Below, one piece after another: positions 34,991-44,500 of a stretch of DNA of 64,000 nucleotides (position 1 is the first letter of the stretch; each line of letters opens with the position of its first letter). The translations under genes were made by a program, and so were the position numbers. The notes beneath the pieces were generated by a model. The model made no database searches. It was given only the letters and a program-made list of their open reading frames with translations, and was not told the origin of the DNA. Origin of the DNA: RFSX01 sp965230215 (GTDB lineage Bacteria; Bacteroidota; Bacteroidia; Chitinophagales; Saprospiraceae); assembly GCA_965230215.1 (NCBI GenBank), contig CBDDKN010000001.1:1364001-1428000 (forward strand), given 5' to 3'.

Positions 34991-35166
34991 GGCCTAGCAT
35001 ACTGCGAGAGGATCCACTATTCGTAGAACCCGGATAAAATGCTTAGTGTTTGAATCCGATTCATCGGATGAGTTTAAGCATTTGAGGGTTCAAGATAATA
35101 ATGGATCGAAGCAGAATGCAAGCCTAGACTTTTTGGATACTTTTGCGGCAATGGCAAAAGTATCAT
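34991..35166 (+). repeat. Intergenic repeat A, copy 2
   Basis: Reverse complement of the element at 17230-17406. It keeps the terminal stem GATACTTTTG (35136-35145) / CAAAAGTATC (35155-35164) with a different loop, and the palindrome ATCCGATTCATCGGAT. It separates the prolyl-tRNA deacylase gene from the riboswitch promoter. Confidence 0.75.
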
Positions 35167-35221
35167 AAATAAAAACTGTGTTAAACAAACATTAAAAAAC
35201 CCAAAAACCCACCACCTGCAT

Positions 35222-35251
35222 TTGTATATTCCAAAATACCCTTTAGATTTG
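35222..35251 (+). promoter_or_regulatory. Bacteroidota-type promoter of the methionine operon
   Basis: TTG at 35222-35224 and TAGATTTG at 35244-35251 are separated by 19 bases, an exact match to the primary sigma consensus TTG-N19-TAnnTTTG known from Bacteroidota. Transcription would begin about 15-20 bases before the riboswitch. Confidence 0.7.
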
Positions 35252-35273
35252 TGATATAGTTCTTTAAAATGTT

Positions 35274-35378
35274 TCTTATCAAGAAAAGCTGAGGGAAATG
35301 GCCCGATGACGCTTTAGCAACCTGCCGATACACGGTATAGGTGCTAATTCCATCTCCACAAAGTGGGGGAAGATAAGT
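35274..35378 (+). promoter_or_regulatory. SAM-I riboswitch (S box)
   Basis: The stretch has the S-box conserved parts in order: P1 5' strand CTTATC (35275-35280), AGAAAAGCTGAGGGAAATGG, CCCGATGACGC, TTAGCAACCTG, GGTGCTAATTCCATC and the P1 3' strand GATAAG (35372-35377). It lies between a promoter and a terminator hairpin in front of methionine genes. SAM binding should stabilise P1 and allow the terminator to form. Confidence 0.92.
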
Positions 35379-35420
35379 AAGAATAAGCTTGAAAATTCTC
35401 ATAGAGAAAAATATATATAT

Positions 35421-35451
35421 AGCTCTTCTGCTTATCAGGAGAGCTTTTTTT
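35421..35451 (+). terminator. Riboswitch-controlled intrinsic terminator
   Basis: AGCTCTTCTG (35421-35430) pairs with CAGGAGAGCT (35436-35445) with one wobble, followed by seven T. The loop region contains CTTATC (35431-35436), a copy of the P1 5' strand, so GATAAG at 35372-35377 (or ATAAGC at 35383-35388) can pair with it as an anti-terminator when SAM is absent. Confidence 0.85.
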
Positions 35452-35513
35452 ATGGCTCCTCCTGAAGCTGCTCATGATAGATTCATATTTATTAATCTTA
35501 AAAATCAATACAA

Positions 35514-36686
35514 ATGAGCAGTATTACAGACATTATTCACGCATTGCCAGAAGACCCTTTAACAGGTTCCATTTCCGTACCCGTATATCAAACTTCAACC
35601 TATGTGCAAGCCGCGCCGGGCGTTAACAAAGGATACGACTATGCCCGTACCGGTAATCCAACCAGGAAAGCCCTGGAAACAGTGGTATCCAAACTGGAAA
35701 ACGGAGACAACGCTTTTGCTTTCTCTACAGGCCTTGCAGCCATAGATGCTGTGCTTAAGTTACTATCAGCTGGTGATGAAATCATTGCTGTCGATGATAT
35801 CTATGGTGGCGCATACCGTTTGTTTACACATATCTACGAGAAGCTGGGCATTAAGATCCATTACGTAGATACAACTGACGCAAATAACATACTCGACCAT
35901 ATTAATAAGAAAACACGTCTTGTATGGATTGAATCTCCCACCAACCCGACTTTGAAAATCAGCGATATCAAGACCATATCCAAAATTGCCAGATCTGTAG
36001 GTGCACTCACAGTTGTTGACAATACATTCGCCAGTCCCATATCTCAGAAGCCATTGGAACTCGGAGCTGATATCGTAATACACAGCGGCACCAAATACCT
36101 GGGGGGACATTCAGATTTACTAGCGGGTATTGTGGTCTGTAAGACTCCAGATATTTCTGATAAAATCAAGTTTATCCAAAACGCATCTGGCGCTGTGCTT
36201 GGACCATGGGATTGCTTCCTAACCCTACGTGGTATTGACACACTTCACCTTCGCGTTTCAAGACAATGCCAGACAGCCCTGAAAGTGGCAGAATTTCTAA
36301 GCTCCCATGATGCGGTTGACAAGGTACACTACCCGGGTCTGAAATCACATAAAAACCATGACATTGCAAGACGTCAACAAAATGGATTATTTGGCGGCGT
36401 GATCTCCTTTAGCCTCAAGGAAGATACGACAGAAGCTGCAGAGAAATTTGTCACGAGCACACAATACTTCAAATTGGCTGAGAGCCTGGGTGGATGCAAG
36501 AGTTTACTTTGCCTGCCTTCAAAAATGACACATGCATCAGTACCCCGTGAAAAACGCCTTTCCTCAGGTATTCAGGATTCATTGATCAGACTTTCATGCG
36601 GTATTGAAAACCCTGAAGACCTTATCAAAGATTTGGTAAAAGCATTTGAATTGGTTGGACAATCATCTAAAAAAATACTGGTATGA
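35514..36686 (+). CDS. Trans-sulfuration enzyme (cystathionine gamma-synthase / O-acyl-homoserine sulfhydrylase type)
   Basis: 390 residues, the normal length of the Cys/Met metabolism PLP family. Motifs: QTSTYVQAAPGVNKGYDYAR, TGNPTRKALE, FSTGLAAIDAVL, WIESPTNPTLK, VVDNTFASP (PLP Asp) and SGTKYLGGHSDLLAG with the PLP lysine (about 193). By family it makes cystathionine or homocysteine from activated homoserine. Control by a SAM-I riboswitch and a four-base overlap with homoserine dehydrogenase place it in methionine synthesis; MetB and MetZ types cannot be separated by eye. It acts in the cytosol. Confidence 0.88.
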   Translation: MSSITDIIHALPEDPLTGSISVPVYQTSTYVQAAPGVNKGYDYARTGNPTRKALETVVSKLENGDNAFAFSTGLAAIDAVLKLLSAGDEIIAVDDIYGGAYRLFTHIYEKLGIKIHYVDTTDANNILDHINKKTRLVWIESPTNPTLKISDIKTISKIARSVGALTVVDNTFASPISQKPLELGADIVIHSGTKYLGGHSDLLAGIVVCKTPDISDKIKFIQNASGAVLGPWDCFLTLRGIDTLHLRVSRQCQTALKVAEFLSSHDAVDKVHYPGLKSHKNHDIARRQQNGLFGGVISFSLKEDTTEAAEKFVTSTQYFKLAESLGGCKSLLCLPSKMTHASVPREKRLSSGIQDSLIRLSCGIENPEDLIKDLVKAFELVGQSSKKILV

Positions 36687-37849
36687 AAAAGGCAACCATA
36701 GGATTATTCGGATTTGGTGTGGTGGGAGAAGGCATCTATAGAGTGCTTTCTCAAAAGCCACAACTACAGGCCAATGTAAAAAAGGTGGTCATCAAACATC
36801 CAGATAAAAAACGGGAAGCGCCGCAAAGACTATTTACCGTTGACGCAAAGGAAATACTTGATGATCCGGAAATTGACCTGGTTGTAGAACTGATTGATGA
36901 TGCCCATGCCGCTCTTGAAATAGCACTAGCAGCTATGAACAATCAAAAGTCTGTCATCAGCGCCAATAAAAAAATGATTGCCGAAAATCATGAACTGCTT
37001 ATAGAGACAGCCAGGCAAAACAATGTGTCATTCCTCTATGAGGCGGCGGTTTGTGGGAGCATACCTGTAATTCGAAATCTGGAGGAATACTTTGATAATG
37101 ACCTGATCAACAGTATATGCGGTATCATCAATGGATCGACCAACTATATTCTCACGCAGATGCATAAGAAAGGAAACAGCTTTGCTGAAGCACTAAGCTC
37201 AGCTCAGGAAAAGGGTTTTGCTGAAAGTGACCCAAGCTTAGATGTAGGTGGATGGGATGCCAGAGACAAGTTAAAAATATTGGCCCTCCATGCCTATGGT
37301 AAAAAATTGCGGGACGAGGATATCTATGTAAAAGGTATTCAGAGTATCAATTCCTTCGACATTGCTTTTGCCAAACAGAAAAACTATGTCACCAAACTCA
37401 TTGCCACTTGCAAGTTGGGATCTGATGGACAGGTCTTGGAAGCCAGTGTAATTCCCACTTTCCTTCCACCCTACCATGCACTGCGATTAACAAATAATGA
37501 ATTCAACGCAGTGCTCATAGGAGGTGAGCTGTCTGACGAATATTTTTTTTATGGAAAAGGTGCCGGTCGATACCCCACCTCTTCTGCCGTGTTGAGCGAT
37601 ATCTCAGCATATAAATATAATTACAGGTACGCCTATAAAAAGAAGATAGAGCAGGTTGCGCAGAGCAATATTCAAGAACATAAATTTTATATCAGATCCA
37701 ATTCAGAAATCAAGATTGATAAAGGTGTTCACGTATTGGAAAGCTTTAGTTCGGAAGCAGCGGCTTACCTGATTGTTGAATGTAGTTATGAAGAGTTAGC
37801 ATTATTGGAAAGAAAGAATGGTGCCTTATCAATTATAAAATTGCTATAG
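36683..37849 (+). CDS. hom: Homoserine dehydrogenase
   Basis: 388 residues. An N-terminal Rossmann motif (IGLFGFGVVGEGIYRVL) and SVISANKKMIAEN precede the catalytic block IINGSTNYILTQM and FAESDPSLDVGGWDARDKL (about 170-195, catalytic Asp/Lys), which are diagnostic. The C-terminal about 60 residues (HVLESFSSEAAAYLIVECSY) may be a short regulatory part. It reduces aspartate semialdehyde to homoserine in the cytosol. It overlaps the sulfur-transfer gene by four bases (ATGA), so homoserine production is controlled by the same SAM riboswitch. Confidence 0.9.
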   Translation: MKKATIGLFGFGVVGEGIYRVLSQKPQLQANVKKVVIKHPDKKREAPQRLFTVDAKEILDDPEIDLVVELIDDAHAALEIALAAMNNQKSVISANKKMIAENHELLIETARQNNVSFLYEAAVCGSIPVIRNLEEYFDNDLINSICGIINGSTNYILTQMHKKGNSFAEALSSAQEKGFAESDPSLDVGGWDARDKLKILALHAYGKKLRDEDIYVKGIQSINSFDIAFAKQKNYVTKLIATCKLGSDGQVLEASVIPTFLPPYHALRLTNNEFNAVLIGGELSDEYFFYGKGAGRYPTSSAVLSDISAYKYNYRYAYKKKIEQVAQSNIQEHKFYIRSNSEIKIDKGVHVLESFSSEAAAYLIVECSYEELALLERKNGALSIIKLL

Positions 37850-37851
37850 CC

Positions 37852-37988
37852 CATTCTCAATTCCCCTTTCTCAACTCTCAACTCTCAACTTTCAATTCTC
37901 AACTCTCCACTCTCAATTCTCCATTCTCAATTCTCAATTCTCAACTCTCCACTCTCCACTCTCTACTCTCAATTCTCCATTCTCAATT
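37852..37988 (+). repeat. CTCAATT/CTCCATT-type tandem array
   Basis: About 137 bases of degenerate CTCAACT, CTCAATT, CTCCACT and CTCCATT units beginning two bases after the stop of hom. The rest of the 37850-38156 gap shows nothing recognised. Confidence 0.85.
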
Positions 37989-38156
37989 CGCTCAATATTG
38001 TAGAAAAGCCATTATACCAATAAGCCTAAACAAAACAAAAGCTCCATCCACCCCTGATAAAATTCACACTCAAATTCTTATGTGATGACGGAATTATTGC
38101 ATATTTTCCTAATCTAGAATTGTAATCGGTTAAAACAACAAGACAGGGGGATAGTT

Positions 38157-41100
38157 ATGAAAAAATGCTTTTCAAGTGTTTTTTGTATCATTTTTTTTGC
38201 ATTAAACCTTAATGCACAATGTGATACAGGAAGCGAGCCAGAATGTACATGTGAAAGTGCAGAAGTTTTATGTTCTATAGGAGAACTGGATGGTTTCAGT
38301 TCTTCAATGAGTTCTTTTCAACACCCAGATGATGGACCAACCCCCTTCTGTGGCCCACAAACCCAAACCAACAATCCAACCTGGTTTACATTTATAGCCT
38401 GGTGCGATAATATAACCATGGAGGTTGAATTCGATAATTGCACAACCGTCGGGGGCTTCTCTGGTGCCCAATTGGCTGTATATGAGGATTGTTCTTTTAA
38501 CAATCAGGTTGATTGCGATGATGATTGTAGCTCCAGTGGTACAGTTAGTCTGGATATGGATGTTGAAATCGGAGAATCCTATTATGTGATGCTTGATGGA
38601 TGCTTTGGAAGTGCCTGTGATTACGAAATTTCAATATCTCCTACAGACTGTGATGAGTTTATCGAAGATTGGGATGAACCCGTAACTGAAGATTTGGTAG
38701 TTTGTCTTGGATCAGCCATAATCTACGATGTCGAAAATCTATCGGGTGCCACGTCCTGGCACTGGTTCTTGGATGGTTCCGAAATAGAAGTCACAGATAT
38801 ACCCAGTTATGATATCGTGTGGGATACTGAAGGTGTATATGAATTGTGTGTGGACGCGAGTAATATATGCCTGGATGTAGATGAAGATCCCGAAGCAAAT
38901 TGTGTCATGATTACTGTTGCTGATCCTGCTACCGACGAAATTGAAGTGGATGAATCACCCGAATGCCCAAATGAGTTTATGGACTTATTTGTCGAAGAAT
39001 ACAATATGGGACCTCAGTATATCCAGGCATTTATAATAGTTGATGAGGAAGGTGAAGTTGTCCAGGTAAATCAAGGCACGCCAACTACTGGTTTCACCTG
39101 GCCAACCTGCCAGATGTTTACTGTATACAGCATTAATTTTCATGAAGACGAAGAAATAGAAGTACCTGATGTTGGTGATGATTATTTTGGGACTGACTGT
39201 ATTCTATTTTGCTGCGATGAAACAAGCACGACACTGGAATTTTTCGATGAAGATTTACCTGAATTTGATCGTCCCCCTGAAGATGTAACAGTTGATTGTT
39301 ACCTGCTGTTAGAAGATTTGGATCTGGATGAAATTGAAATTGTTGAAGTAGTGGATAATTGCGTTGAAGATGCAGAAGTAATGGGAACCGAAGTCATCAT
39401 GGCAGATACATGCAATGGAGGAACTATTGTAAGAGAATGGTTTTTTGCTGACGCATGTAATAATGCAGTTTCACACACACAGACAATTACAATCCTTCCT
39501 TTTTCATCAGCTCAGTTTTTAAATGTTCCCAATGACACTACCATGAGTTCTTTGGAATTTCAAAACTATATGTTTCCAATTCTGGAATACAACAACAATC
39601 TTCCTGGCGAATGCAATCTGTCGGGATCAGAGATGCCTATGATCGATGATAATAGAAGTGGATGCGGTGGCTTTGTAGTGCTTAACTATAGTTATACTGA
39701 TCCTTGTGGCAATACGATTTCAGCAAGTCAGCGGATCGATATAGAAACTGACCTTGTGGCTACCGACACCATTTACAACATTTGTGATATTGATGAATCC
39801 GGATTCGCAACAATTGAAGAGGATGCTTTAAACGCATTGATAACAGATGATATTACTGGCGTCACAATACAATACTACCCTACTGAAGCCGATTTGCTGG
39901 CCGGTACTAATACATTAAATTTTCCAGTAAACAGCAATGATTTGCCGGAACCAACAATCTATGCGTTTGTTGTTGATGCGACAGGCTGTGAATCACAAAT
40001 CAGGATTGCAATTTCCATCAATAATCTTCCGGACCTTGTATTCAATTCAGAAAATGAAACGTGCCTTGGCGACGCTGATGGTCAAATAGAAATATTAAAC
40101 CCTTTAGACCTGAGCAGTTACACATTAATAGTAAACAATGATACTATTGATCAAAACGTAGTAGACAATCTGGTTCCTGGTACATATCAAATTACACTTG
40201 TAGACAATCTTGGTTGTGTAAGCAGGGATTCAGCAAGTATCTTGGAAGGAATTGATGTCAACATTCAAGATGTCAATATTATCTGTGATAATAATGATAC
40301 CGGGCTTGATGAAACAGATGACTTTTATGTTACAACATTCATTGTTACCGGAGGCAGCGGTCAGTTTCTGCTTGATGCTGGTCCGGGAATTATACAAGAG
40401 CCTTATAACTATAATGAAAATCTATCAATAGATCTTGCAGCAGATGGCCTTGCATATCAGATAATTGCCACTGATGTGGCTACTGGCTGTAGCTTCAGTT
40501 TCATGACACCTATTTTGTCACCTTGTTCAAGCGATTGCCAGATCAGTATCGAAGACTTACAATACAATTGTAATGATAATCTCACACCACTGGATGCATC
40601 AGATGATTTCTATGAATTTGAATTGCTGGTGTCTGCATTGAACGGTGGCGCTTCAAATTCCTACAATCTATCAGCTGATGGTAATCTGATAAATGCCTAT
40701 CAGTATAATACAACGGTAAACTTTACATTACCTGTAGATGGTAATGTTGTTGAATTATTGTTGGTCGATGCTGACATAAGTTCATGTACCGCAACAAGTA
40801 TCACAGAAGAACTTACTGCTTGCTCAGATTTGTGTCAGCTTGACATAGAGTTGATTTCTACAAACTGTGTCGATCCAAATACGCCTGCCGACAATGATGA
40901 TGATTTATTTACCATTGAATTTATCGCAACAGCAATAAATGGCTCTTCGCAATTTGCATTATTAAACACAGGGGAAACGTTCAACTATGGCAATACTGTA
41001 ACAGTAGAAAATAACCTTATAACAAATGGTGATGTGTTACTTGAGATCGTCGATTCTGAGGACATGAGTTGTACTCAGTCACTATCAGTTCAGGCACCAG

Positions 41101-42920
41101 CACCATGTTCATCACCTTGTGATGTACAATTGACTGAAATAAACATCCTTGAATGTAACGACAACATGACCGGGACAAATGATGACGATGACTTCTTCTT
41201 TATAGAAGTAAACATTACAAGTTTGTTGGGAACCGGCTTGACTTACAATCTTGAGGATGGTGATGGGAACACTTACGGTCCTTTTGATTATAACGCTCTG
41301 GTTACAGTTGGTCCACTTTCAGCAAATGGTCAGCTTATCAGTTTTGAACTTGTAGATGCGGACAATGCCAGTTGCATTCTTGAGTTTACAGCTTCACAAA
41401 CATCGTGTTCTGATTGCAGTAACACTTTAGAGCTTTTACCTGATGACATTCTTATTTTAAACTGTCTGAGAAGTGAAATCACGATTGAAAGTTTAACAAA
41501 CGTACCTGCTACCTCTTATTTGTGGTCTGGACCACAAAGTTTTAGTTCTGATATGGCTTCTATCACTGTCTCCGAAGAAGGGCTATATACCTTGACCGTC
41601 ACTTTTGATGATGGCTGTACGCTTACAGAAAGCGTGGACATAGATTCAAATACAAACACACCGGTTAGTGACGCAGGTGCTGATCAACTGATTAATTGTG
41701 TGAGACCTTCCGTCACTGTGTCCGGACAAAACAGTCAACTTGGACCAAATGTAGAAATTAGCTGGTTTGATGAAAACAATAATTTGGTATCCAATGATCT
41801 TGAATTCCAAACATCAACACCAGGCACTTACAGCCTTCAGTTGATTGATACTGAAAATGGATGCGAATCAGAAATTGATTTTGTACAGGTCAATGCCTAT
41901 TTCAATGAACCGCTTGCAGTAATATATGCAGAACCAACAAATATTCTTGATTGTAACATTCAAAGCATCAATCTGAGTTACGAGGCCGAACCCAATTCAG
42001 TATACCTTTGGCAGTTCAACAATGTTTCTTCAGAAGACCCAGTAATCAATATTACAGAGCCAACAACTGTGACGCTCATTGCATTGGATACAGTTTCCTT
42101 CTGCGAAACAGACAGCACACTTGTTATTGAAGATTTTGAGGTGTATCCAACGATAGAATTTGAGGAGATACAGGATTTGGACTGTATTGATGAAATGGCT
42201 TGTGTAACTGTATCAACGAATACGATTAACACAGTCGAGTACAATTGGTATCAAGCCAACAATCTGCTGTCCAATGATGTAGCCACATACTGCTTTGACA
42301 GTCCAGGGGATTATATTATTGAAATTGTAGATTTGGCTAATGGATGCACCAATGATGCGCTATTCACAATTGTGGCGCCTTCATTTCCTGAAATATCCTT
42401 ACCGGATGTCGTCACTGTTATCAATGACGAAACACTTGATATATCAGCAACTGTTGATATACCGGGGTCATCTATTTCTGAAATATTATGGGAATCAGAT
42501 GGTGCGATTCTTTCCTGTTACAATTGTCTTGAAACCACAATACTGCAGGTGCAAGACAGCACTGTCATCAATTTAAGTGTCACCTCACTCGAAGGATGTG
42601 TAACAACAAGATCCGTATTGGTTGAAGTAAAACGTATTCCAAAGATCTATATTCCAAATATATTCAATCCACAAAACGGTGACAAATTCACGGTTTTTGC
42701 CAGTTCAGATTTTTCCCGCGTGGATGAATTGCTCATCTTCGACAGATGGGGAAATCCGGTTTATTCAAACAGCAATTTTGAACCCAACGATCCGGATCAG
42801 GGTTGGGACGGAACCCGAGATGGAAAAGCCATTGAGCAAGGTGTTTATGTATATCTCGTAAAATATGAATTGGATGGAAGGATAGAGAGCATCTACGGAA
42901 CGATTACTTTAATCAAATAA
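38157..42920 (+). CDS. Giant gliding/T9SS type B surface protein with SprB-like and tandem repeats
   Basis: 1587 residues with signal peptide (MKKCFSSVFCIIFFALNLNA). The N-terminal part is cysteine-rich (PTPFCGPQTQTNNPTWFTFI). About 380-530 resembles HYR-type modules (DVTVDCYLLLEDLDLDEIEI). A SprB-type repeat begins ENETCLGDADGQIEILNPLD (about 640). Four tandem repeats of about 95 residues follow (about 700-1085), each opening with a pattern like NCNDNLTPLDASDDFYEFEL. The C-terminus is a gliding-motility-associated type B sorting domain (IYIPNIFNPQNGDKFTVFAS, LLIFDRWGNPVYS, DGKAIEQGVYVYLVKYE). Such proteins are exported by the T9SS and act as surface adhesins. Confidence 0.88.
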   Translation: MKKCFSSVFCIIFFALNLNAQCDTGSEPECTCESAEVLCSIGELDGFSSSMSSFQHPDDGPTPFCGPQTQTNNPTWFTFIAWCDNITMEVEFDNCTTVGGFSGAQLAVYEDCSFNNQVDCDDDCSSSGTVSLDMDVEIGESYYVMLDGCFGSACDYEISISPTDCDEFIEDWDEPVTEDLVVCLGSAIIYDVENLSGATSWHWFLDGSEIEVTDIPSYDIVWDTEGVYELCVDASNICLDVDEDPEANCVMITVADPATDEIEVDESPECPNEFMDLFVEEYNMGPQYIQAFIIVDEEGEVVQVNQGTPTTGFTWPTCQMFTVYSINFHEDEEIEVPDVGDDYFGTDCILFCCDETSTTLEFFDEDLPEFDRPPEDVTVDCYLLLEDLDLDEIEIVEVVDNCVEDAEVMGTEVIMADTCNGGTIVREWFFADACNNAVSHTQTITILPFSSAQFLNVPNDTTMSSLEFQNYMFPILEYNNNLPGECNLSGSEMPMIDDNRSGCGGFVVLNYSYTDPCGNTISASQRIDIETDLVATDTIYNICDIDESGFATIEEDALNALITDDITGVTIQYYPTEADLLAGTNTLNFPVNSNDLPEPTIYAFVVDATGCESQIRIAISINNLPDLVFNSENETCLGDADGQIEILNPLDLSSYTLIVNNDTIDQNVVDNLVPGTYQITLVDNLGCVSRDSASILEGIDVNIQDVNIICDNNDTGLDETDDFYVTTFIVTGGSGQFLLDAGPGIIQEPYNYNENLSIDLAADGLAYQIIATDVATGCSFSFMTPILSPCSSDCQISIEDLQYNCNDNLTPLDASDDFYEFELLVSALNGGASNSYNLSADGNLINAYQYNTTVNFTLPVDGNVVELLLVDADISSCTATSITEELTACSDLCQLDIELISTNCVDPNTPADNDDDLFTIEFIATAINGSSQFALLNTGETFNYGNTVTVENNLITNGDVLLEIVDSEDMSCTQSLSVQAPAPCSSPCDVQLTEINILECNDNMTGTNDDDDFFFIEVNITSLLGTGLTYNLEDGDGNTYGPFDYNALVTVGPLSANGQLISFELVDADNASCILEFTASQTSCSDCSNTLELLPDDILILNCLRSEITIESLTNVPATSYLWSGPQSFSSDMASITVSEEGLYTLTVTFDDGCTLTESVDIDSNTNTPVSDAGADQLINCVRPSVTVSGQNSQLGPNVEISWFDENNNLVSNDLEFQTSTPGTYSLQLIDTENGCESEIDFVQVNAYFNEPLAVIYAEPTNILDCNIQSINLSYEAEPNSVYLWQFNNVSSEDPVINITEPTTVTLIALDTVSFCETDSTLVIEDFEVYPTIEFEEIQDLDCIDEMACVTVSTNTINTVEYNWYQANNLLSNDVATYCFDSPGDYIIEIVDLANGCTNDALFTIVAPSFPEISLPDVVTVINDETLDISATVDIPGSSISEILWESDGAILSCYNCLETTILQVQDSTVINLSVTSLEGCVTTRSVLVEVKRIPKIYIPNIFNPQNGDKFTVFASSDFSRVDELLIFDRWGNPVYSNSNFEPNDPDQGWDGTRDGKAIEQGVYVYLVKYELDGRIESIYGTITLIK

Positions 42921-43008
42921 GGGCTTAGAGGACAAATACTTGTTCTTTGGACGTATGTCTCACCAGAATTTATGAGCGTTTATAATGCTTCATTGAAATG
43001 TATATTCT

Positions 43009-43041
43009 ATTCTCCTCTCTCAACTCTCAACTTCTCTCTCC
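43009..43041 (+). repeat. Short CTCAACT-type array overlapping a gene end
   Basis: TCTCCTCTCTCAACTCTCAA continues into CTTCTCTCTCC. The minus-strand Na/Pi cotransporter gene ends inside it: its last residues EREVES and its stop codon are encoded by array units. Confidence 0.65.
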
Positions 43042-43967
43042 GGTATCAAATAATTCAGGACGTTTTCAAACAACCGGATAAATGGAAAAAATAATACCAC
43101 ACCAAGAATATTAAAAACCATATGCGCATTGGCAATCTGATTATCGATGCCCTGGTCACCAGAGATAAAGTCGATTAAATCAACAAATGGATAAAAGAAC
43201 AGCAATCCCAAACTGATAGAACATAGATTAAATATCAGATGGAATAAACCAGCTTTAAAGGCCTGGCGTGTACCGCGTATGGTCGCTAAAAGTGTATCAG
43301 AACAGGTTCCCAATTCAGCACCCATCATAACAGCAATGCCACCTGCAATAGTGATCAGGTTTTGTTTACCCAAAACAATAGCCATACCTACAGTAGCACT
43401 TGAAGATTGAATTATTAATGTAATCAATCCTCCGATTAAAGTACCCTGGAAAGAACTCTCATCAACACGACTTACCCATTCTTCAAAAATGGGGCTGTCT
43501 CTTAGTGGTAATACAGATTCTTCGATTATGAACAATCCAAAAAAGAGCATGCCAAAGTAAAACATCACCTGACCATAAGACTGAATGCGCTCTTTCTTTG
43601 ATACAACTTCCAATATTAATCCAATAGCTAATGGAATAATAGCATATCGGCCAACATCCAGGGCTATTATCTGGCTGGAAAAAGTAGTTCCGATATTAGC
43701 ACCCATAATGATTCCCATGGCTTGCCGAAAACTTAAGGAGTGAGCGTTTATGAAAACAATGACAATAATGATTACAGCAGACGAAGAACCAAGCAATATC
43801 GTCATTATTGTACCAATAAGTATGGCACTTAAAACATTGTTGGTGTATTTGCTGATGATCATCTTGGCACTCTCGCTAAAGAAGCCGCGCATGACATCCG
43901 ATAGTTCTTTGATACTGTAAATAAACAGTATTAAGCCACCCAACAGCATTGGTAAAATTCCATCCAT
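43020..43967 (-). CDS. Na+/phosphate cotransporter, NptA/PhoU-less type
   Basis: 315 residues with eight or more hydrophobic spans. The two inverted QSSSA-type motifs of the Na/Pi-II family are visible: LLGSSSAVIIIVIVFI (about 59-74) and IQSSSATVGMAIVLG (about 189-203), with MGANIGTTFSSQIIA and MGAELGTCSDTL after each. By family it takes up phosphate with sodium across the inner membrane. It lacks the C-terminal PhoU-like part common in longer homologues. The last six residues are encoded by a tandem array, hinting at 3' end replacement. Confidence 0.85.
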   Translation of the reverse strand: MDGILPMLLGGLILFIYSIKELSDVMRGFFSESAKMIISKYTNNVLSAILIGTIMTILLGSSSAVIIIVIVFINAHSLSFRQAMGIIMGANIGTTFSSQIIALDVGRYAIIPLAIGLILEVVSKKERIQSYGQVMFYFGMLFFGLFIIEESVLPLRDSPIFEEWVSRVDESSFQGTLIGGLITLIIQSSSATVGMAIVLGKQNLITIAGGIAVMMGAELGTCSDTLLATIRGTRQAFKAGLFHLIFNLCSISLGLLFFYPFVDLIDFISGDQGIDNQIANAHMVFNILGVVLFFPFIRLFENVLNYLIPEREVES

Positions 43968-44106
43968 AATTGCAGACTAGATTACACTACAATCTTATAA
44001 ATTTAGAAAAGAGAAGTTGCCAAATTTAGCAAATGCCGATTGGTAACAAAAAGTTAAAGAAGGTCGATAAGAAATACTATCATACACATCCCTTAAAAAG
44101 CAAAAA

Positions 44107-44134
44107 AGCCAAAGCACTCTCACACGCTCTGGCT
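44107..44134 (-). terminator. Intrinsic terminator of the 44162-44500 gene
   Basis: On the minus strand AGCCAGAGC and GCTTTGGCT form a 9-base stem with one G-U pair and a 10-base loop, followed by TTTTTTGCTTTTT. It lies 28 bases after the stop codon. Confidence 0.65.
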
Positions 44135-44161
44135 AGAAAAATGCAAAACCGACTCTATGTG

Positions 44162-44500
44162 TTATGAAATGGTTGCCATTGGAAATTCTGTGACGGAAAC
44201 CAACTTGTAGCCAGGCATCCATTCACATACTTGTGATCTATGAATATTCAAAATCATCAGCTCCCCCTTATCTGATAGCAGGAAGTCTACAGCATAATAT
44301 GCATCTTTCTCCCCCACCAAAAAATTGGTATACATCGTTGCTACCCCATCTGTATACTTCAAGTTGTTGTGTTCTATGAATTTCTGAATTTGAATTTCAA
44401 CTCCTTTCAATGAGTCAGGGTGAATACCTGAATCCCACAATGTAGTAGCGCTCGCTAATGAAACTACCAGAAGCAGTAAAAAAGTCTTGATGATTTTCAT
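44162..44500 (-). CDS. Small exported protein, unknown
   Basis: 112 residues from ATG 44500, which begins a clean signal peptide (MKIIKTFLLLLVVSLASATT); a GTG at 44521 would add seven residues. The mature part (DSLKGVEIQIQKFIEHNNLK ... GELMILNIHRSQVCEWMPG) recalls short exported Bacteroidota proteins that may adopt a PepSY- or TonB-C-like alpha/beta fold, but no family is certain. It is followed by a good terminator. Confidence 0.6.
   Translation of the reverse strand: MKIIKTFLLLLVVSLASATTLWDSGIHPDSLKGVEIQIQKFIEHNNLKYTDGVATMYTNFLVGEKDAYYAVDFLLSDKGELMILNIHRSQVCEWMPGYKLVSVTEFPMATIS

Noticed and set aside
37852..37988. Possible CRISPR-like array
   Set aside because: Units of 6-7 bases with no spacers; this is a simple degenerate tandem repeat.
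44033..44167. 44-codon basic ORF on the plus strand
   Set aside because: It lies over the terminator and T/A run of the minus-strand gene at 44162, and its many lysines come from the A-rich terminator strand.
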